DNA from: Oscillospiraceae bacterium
Lineage (GTDB): Bacteria; Bacillota; Clostridia; Oscillospirales; Oscillospiraceae
Assembly (NCBI GenBank): GCA_904501855.1
Contig: CAJGCI010000027.1
Location: 1-16,268 of the forward strand
Direction: 5' to 3'
DNA length: 16,268 nt
The position numbers and the translations under genes are program-made. Positions 14,056 to 16,268 of the stretch are shown in pieces. The notes beneath the pieces are model-generated. The model was not told the DNA's origin. It searched no databases and worked only from the letters and a program-made list of their open reading frames with translations. The number at the start of each line of letters is the position of its first letter. Positions within the stretch are counted from its first letter, which is position 1.

Positions 14056-14935
14056 ATTCATTGTATTCTGGAGCGGATCTCAGATCCGTCTGCGTATGAT
14101 ACCGCACGTATTCTCTGGGGGTCACACCATAGAAACGTCGGAACGCGCGGAGGAAGGTGGAGTAATCCGTAAAACCACTCTTTCTGGCTGCCTGTTCCGC
14201 TGAAGTCTGCTCCTCCATCAGTTTCTGCGTCGAGAGGATCAGTCTCTTCTGCAGGACATACTGATGAATGGTACAGTTGGCAATCTCCTTGAACCGGTGC
14301 ATGAGCCAGCTTTTACTCAGGTAAAAGTGCCCGGAGAGTGCTTCCACGGAAAGGTCCTCGGTCAGATTCTGATTCATATACTGCAGGATCGCATCGATTC
14401 TGGGATCGGAGAGCTCCTCGTGTTCCCGCAGCGAAGGGCCGGTCTGTAGAACCGCACGGGAGATCTGAGTGACGATCTCGATGAACAGTGCCTCCTTCAG
14501 AGCTTCCCATCCATATTCCTTTTCCTTCTCCGTTTTTTCCAGTCGCTGCAGCAGTCCCATAAGTTCAATGCGGTCATAACGGTTGCGTTTGAGCAGATAG
14601 GCATTCTGTTCTTCGCACACCGAAAAGCCGTTTGTGAGATCCCATCGTTCGAGACTCTCCGAACGGATCCAGAGGATGTACCGGGAATAAGTCTCCTCCC
14701 CGCTGATCATCGGCTGATGGATGGCATAGGCGGGGATCAGCAGAATGTCCCCTTCCTTTAGCAGATAATTCCGTCCTTCGATCAGATACCGGACGTCACC
14801 GGACAGAAACAGAATCAGTTTATGAAATTCATGATAGTGGTATGGAATATCTCCGCCCCGGGCATCCTCCAGATGAAACAGCCGGAAAGGTGTCTCCAGA
14901 TAGCCCCGTTTATCGGCATTCTCAATCTTGCCCAT
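14054..14935 (-). CDS. AraC family transcriptional regulator with N-terminal cupin domain
   Basis: 293-residue predicted DNA-binding regulator. The N-terminal cupin-like sensor has PYHYHEFHKLILFLSGDVRY and GDILLIPAYAIHQP (about residues 30-80), as in sugar- or small-molecule-responsive AraC proteins. The C-terminal AraC/XylS domain (about 195-280) has its two helix-turn-helix units around LSVEALSGHFYLSKSWLMHR and AARKSGFTDYSTFLRAFRRF, ending YGVTPREYVRYH. I chose the ATG at 14933-14935, preceded by AGGGGA; an in-frame GTG 15 bp upstream would cover that ribosome binding site. The gene is monocistronic and convergent with the ABC operon, so a regulatory link is possible but unproven. Its ligand is unknown. 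Confidence 0.9.
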   Translation of the reverse strand: MGKIENADKRGYLETPFRLFHLEDARGGDIPYHYHEFHKLILFLSGDVRYLIEGRNYLLKEGDILLIPAYAIHQPMISGEETYSRYILWIRSESLERWDLTNGFSVCEEQNAYLLKRNRYDRIELMGLLQRLEKTEKEKEYGWEALKEALFIEIVTQISRAVLQTGPSLREHEELSDPRIDAILQYMNQNLTEDLSVEALSGHFYLSKSWLMHRFKEIANCTIHQYVLQKRLILSTQKLMEEQTSAEQAARKSGFTDYSTFLRAFRRFYGVTPREYVRYHTQTDLRSAPEYNE

Positions 14936-14970
14936 GATGTTCCCCTGCACGTTTCGCCTTATTTGACCTC

Positions 14971-14979
14971 ATTTTACCA
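14971..14979 (-). promoter_or_regulatory. Extended -10 promoter for the AraC-type gene
   Basis: TGGTAAAAT on the minus strand, 35 bp before the start codon, with no good -35. Just upstream are copies of ATGGA in both orientations (14987-15010), possible contacts for a regulator. Confidence 0.55.
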
Positions 14980-15021
14980 TAAATAAATGGATTTTTCTCC
15001 ATTTTCCATAGTTGTAGCACG

Positions 15022-15056
15022 AAAAAAGGTCACGGAGGAACCCCCGTGACCTTTTT
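15022..15056. terminator. Terminator of greA
   Basis: GGTCACGG (15028-15035) pairs with CCGTGACC (15044-15051), flanked by six A on one side and five T on the other, so it can work in both directions. In the greA direction it begins within a few bases of the TGA and ends in six T. Confidence 0.9.
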
Positions 15057-15559
15057 CAGTATTGCAGAATGGGTGCTGAACCGTCATCGGCCCCCTTTTC
15101 GATGTGCCGAATCTCACAGACATAGGAATAGTCGTCGCTGACGGCCACCGTGACCCGGTCCCCTTCTCTGGCACCCAGCACAGCCTTTCCAAATGGAGAT
15201 TCCTTACTGATCAGTCCCTTTCTGGGATCGGTGCGGACCGTTGTCACGACCTGTATAACCTGCTCCTCCTCGTCTTCCTCCATATATACCGTTACGCGGT
15301 CATAGAGTCCGACCGTGTCTTCTGAGGAGTGATCGGAAATGACATGTGCCGTTTTGATCATCTGTTCCAGATAGCGAATGCGGCTTTTGTTGCGGTTCAG
15401 TTCCTGCTTTGCGGTCTTGTATTCGTAATTCTCACTGAGATCACCGAATGCTCGCGTCCGTTTGACTTCTTCCAGCTGTTCCGGCAGAAGCTCATTTCTT
15501 CGGTGCTCCAGCTCCTCTTTCATCTTCCGAATATCCTGTTTTGTCAGTTCATCATGCAT
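15056..15559 (-). CDS. greA: GreA-family transcription elongation factor
   Basis: 167-residue factor that enters the RNA polymerase secondary channel and stimulates cleavage of backtracked RNA. The N-terminal coiled coil (about residues 1-75) has at its tip FGDLSENYEY (38-47), with the conserved acidic residues. The C-terminal FKBP-like domain (about 80-160) includes SPFGKAVLGAREGD. The length is near the usual 158-160. The ATG at 15557-15559 has only a weak purine-rich sequence before it. The rplQ terminator hairpin lies only about 21 bp upstream, leaving no room for a separate promoter between hairpin and start. The gene could be fed by readthrough or by a promoter inside rplQ or its spacer. 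Confidence 0.9.
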   Translation of the reverse strand: MHDELTKQDIRKMKEELEHRRNELLPEQLEEVKRTRAFGDLSENYEYKTAKQELNRNKSRIRYLEQMIKTAHVISDHSSEDTVGLYDRVTVYMEEDEEEQVIQVVTTVRTDPRKGLISKESPFGKAVLGAREGDRVTVAVSDDYSYVCEIRHIEKGADDGSAPILQY

Positions 15560-15580
15560 GGTATCTTTCTTTCTCGCTGA

Positions 15581-15613
15581 AAAAACGCAGAAACGAGTCG
15601 TTTCTGCGTTTTT
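15581..15613 (-). terminator. Terminator after rplQ
   Basis: A perfect 15-bp inverted repeat (15581-15595 with 15599-15613), core ACGCAGAAACG, three-base loop, followed by six T on the minus strand. It ends the rpoA-rplQ transcript 19 bp after the rplQ stop. Confidence 0.92.
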
Positions 15614-15632
15614 ATCTTGGTTGATTCGTTAA

Positions 15633-15974
15633 TCAGACAAGCTCAATAACTGCAGTCTCTGCAGCATCACCGCGGCGAACGCCGGTACGGGTGACGCGGG
15701 TGTAACCGCCGTTGCGGTCAGCATACTTCGGAGCTATTGTATCAAATACCTTTTTAGCAACCTCTTCACGAGTGATGAAGGAAAGTGCCTGACGGTATGC
15801 AGCCATATCTTTCTTTTTACCAAGAGTAATCATTTTTTCAGCCATAGGGGCAATTTCCTTGGCACGGGTAAAGGTGGTCTCCATTCTGCCGTTATCCAGA
15901 AAATCTGTTACCTGCTGACGGAGCATGGCCTTACGCTGTGCAGTAGTCTTGCCAAGCTTTCTTGTTCCGGGCAT
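15633..15974 (-). CDS. rplQ: 50S ribosomal protein L17
   Basis: 113-residue ribosomal protein of the large subunit. The N-terminus MPGTRKLGKTTAQRKAMLRQ and the C-terminus YTRVTRTGVRRGDAAETAVI are diagnostic of L17, and the length is normal for Firmicutes. The ATG at 15972-15974 has AGGAGGAGA upstream. It follows rpoA after a 27-bp gap, the standard end of the bacterial alpha operon. Confidence 0.97.
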   Translation of the reverse strand: MPGTRKLGKTTAQRKAMLRQQVTDFLDNGRMETTFTRAKEIAPMAEKMITLGKKKDMAAYRQALSFITREEVAKKVFDTIAPKYADRNGGYTRVTRTGVRRGDAAETAVIELV

Positions 15975-16001
15975 ATCGATTTCTCCTCCTATTCAGAGCG
16001 C

Positions 16002-16268
16002 TTACTGGTTGTTTCCGGGGTTGTCTTCGTCTGCCAAAGACAGTCCCATCATAGCCAGCTTGTGCTCAACTTCTTCCAGGGATTTGCGGCCGAGGTTGCG
16101 AACTTTGATCATCTCGTCCTGAGTCTTGGAGATCAGGTCGGCCACAGTGTTAATGTTCGCACGTTTCAGACAGTTGAAACTTCTGACGGACAGATCCAGT
16201 TCCTCGATGGTCATATCGAGAACCTTGTCATGGGTATTATCCACATGTTCCACAACCGTGGAGCTTGC
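16002..16268 (-). CDS. rpoA: DNA-directed RNA polymerase subunit alpha, C-terminal part
   Basis: The last 88 residues of the alpha subunit; the frame stays open to the right edge, so the gene is cut by the window. The visible part is the linker and the alpha C-terminal domain that binds UP elements and activators: LDLSVRSFNCLKRANINTVA followed by MIKVRNLGRKSLEEVEHKLA. The expected R265-equivalent arginine lies in VRSFNCLKRA. It is followed by rplQ, as in the alpha operon. The short ending DEDNPGNNQ is poorly conserved across species. Confidence 0.96.
   Translation of the reverse strand, partial: ASSTVVEHVDNTHDKVLDMTIEELDLSVRSFNCLKRANINTVADLISKTQDEMIKVRNLGRKSLEEVEHKLAMMGLSLADEDNPGNNQ

Overview
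The window reads as ordinary chromosome from an anaerobic, moderate-GC Firmicute of class Clostridia, probably in the Lachnospiraceae/Oscillospiraceae range. The evidence is the oxygen-sensitive class III ribonucleotide reductase with its radical-SAM activase, HemZ, a CarD-family regulator, a YwiB-type (DUF1934) gene in front of argS, strong AGGAGG-like ribosome binding sites and many strong intrinsic terminators. I cannot name a genus from sequence alone. There is no mobile element, CRISPR array, tRNA or rRNA, and no intergenic gap exceeds about 230 bp.

Layout. (1) 1-1620, minus strand: an nrdG-nrdD operon, with nrdD cut by the left edge, behind a clear promoter and two NrdR-type operator boxes. 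(2) 1637-4562, minus: a translationally coupled pair of flavoproteins (a BaiN/YhiN-like oxidoreductase and a COG2509-type FAD protein) with its own promoter and terminator. (3) 4603-5224, minus: a single CarD-family gene with promoter and hairpin terminator. (4) 5316-8746, plus: an apparent operon of hemZ, a P-loop uridine-kinase-like protein and ispE, ending in a hairpin shared with the convergent argS. (5) 8761-11005, minus: the DUF1934 gene and argS, overlapping by ATGA. (6) 11062-14055, plus: a lipoprotein, permease and ATPase of the TrpXYZ-like ABC importer type, with an intrinsic terminator after the lipoprotein gene. (7) 14054-14979, minus: an AraC/cupin regulator convergent with the ABC operon. 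(8) 15022-16268, minus: the end of the ribosomal-protein alpha operon (rpoA C-terminus, rplQ), a strong terminator, then greA and a second terminator.

Most genes are housekeeping: deoxyribonucleotide supply, tetrapyrrole and isoprenoid synthesis, arginyl-tRNA charging, transcription and translation. The accessory part is the ABC importer with its neighbouring AraC regulator. I found no convincing new multi-gene system. The items most worth a second look are regulatory: paired NrdR boxes and a predicted 5'-terminal hairpin at nrdG, an unexplained inverted repeat between the argS and ABC promoters, a terminator inside the ABC operon, and a terminator that leaves greA almost no room for its own promoter.
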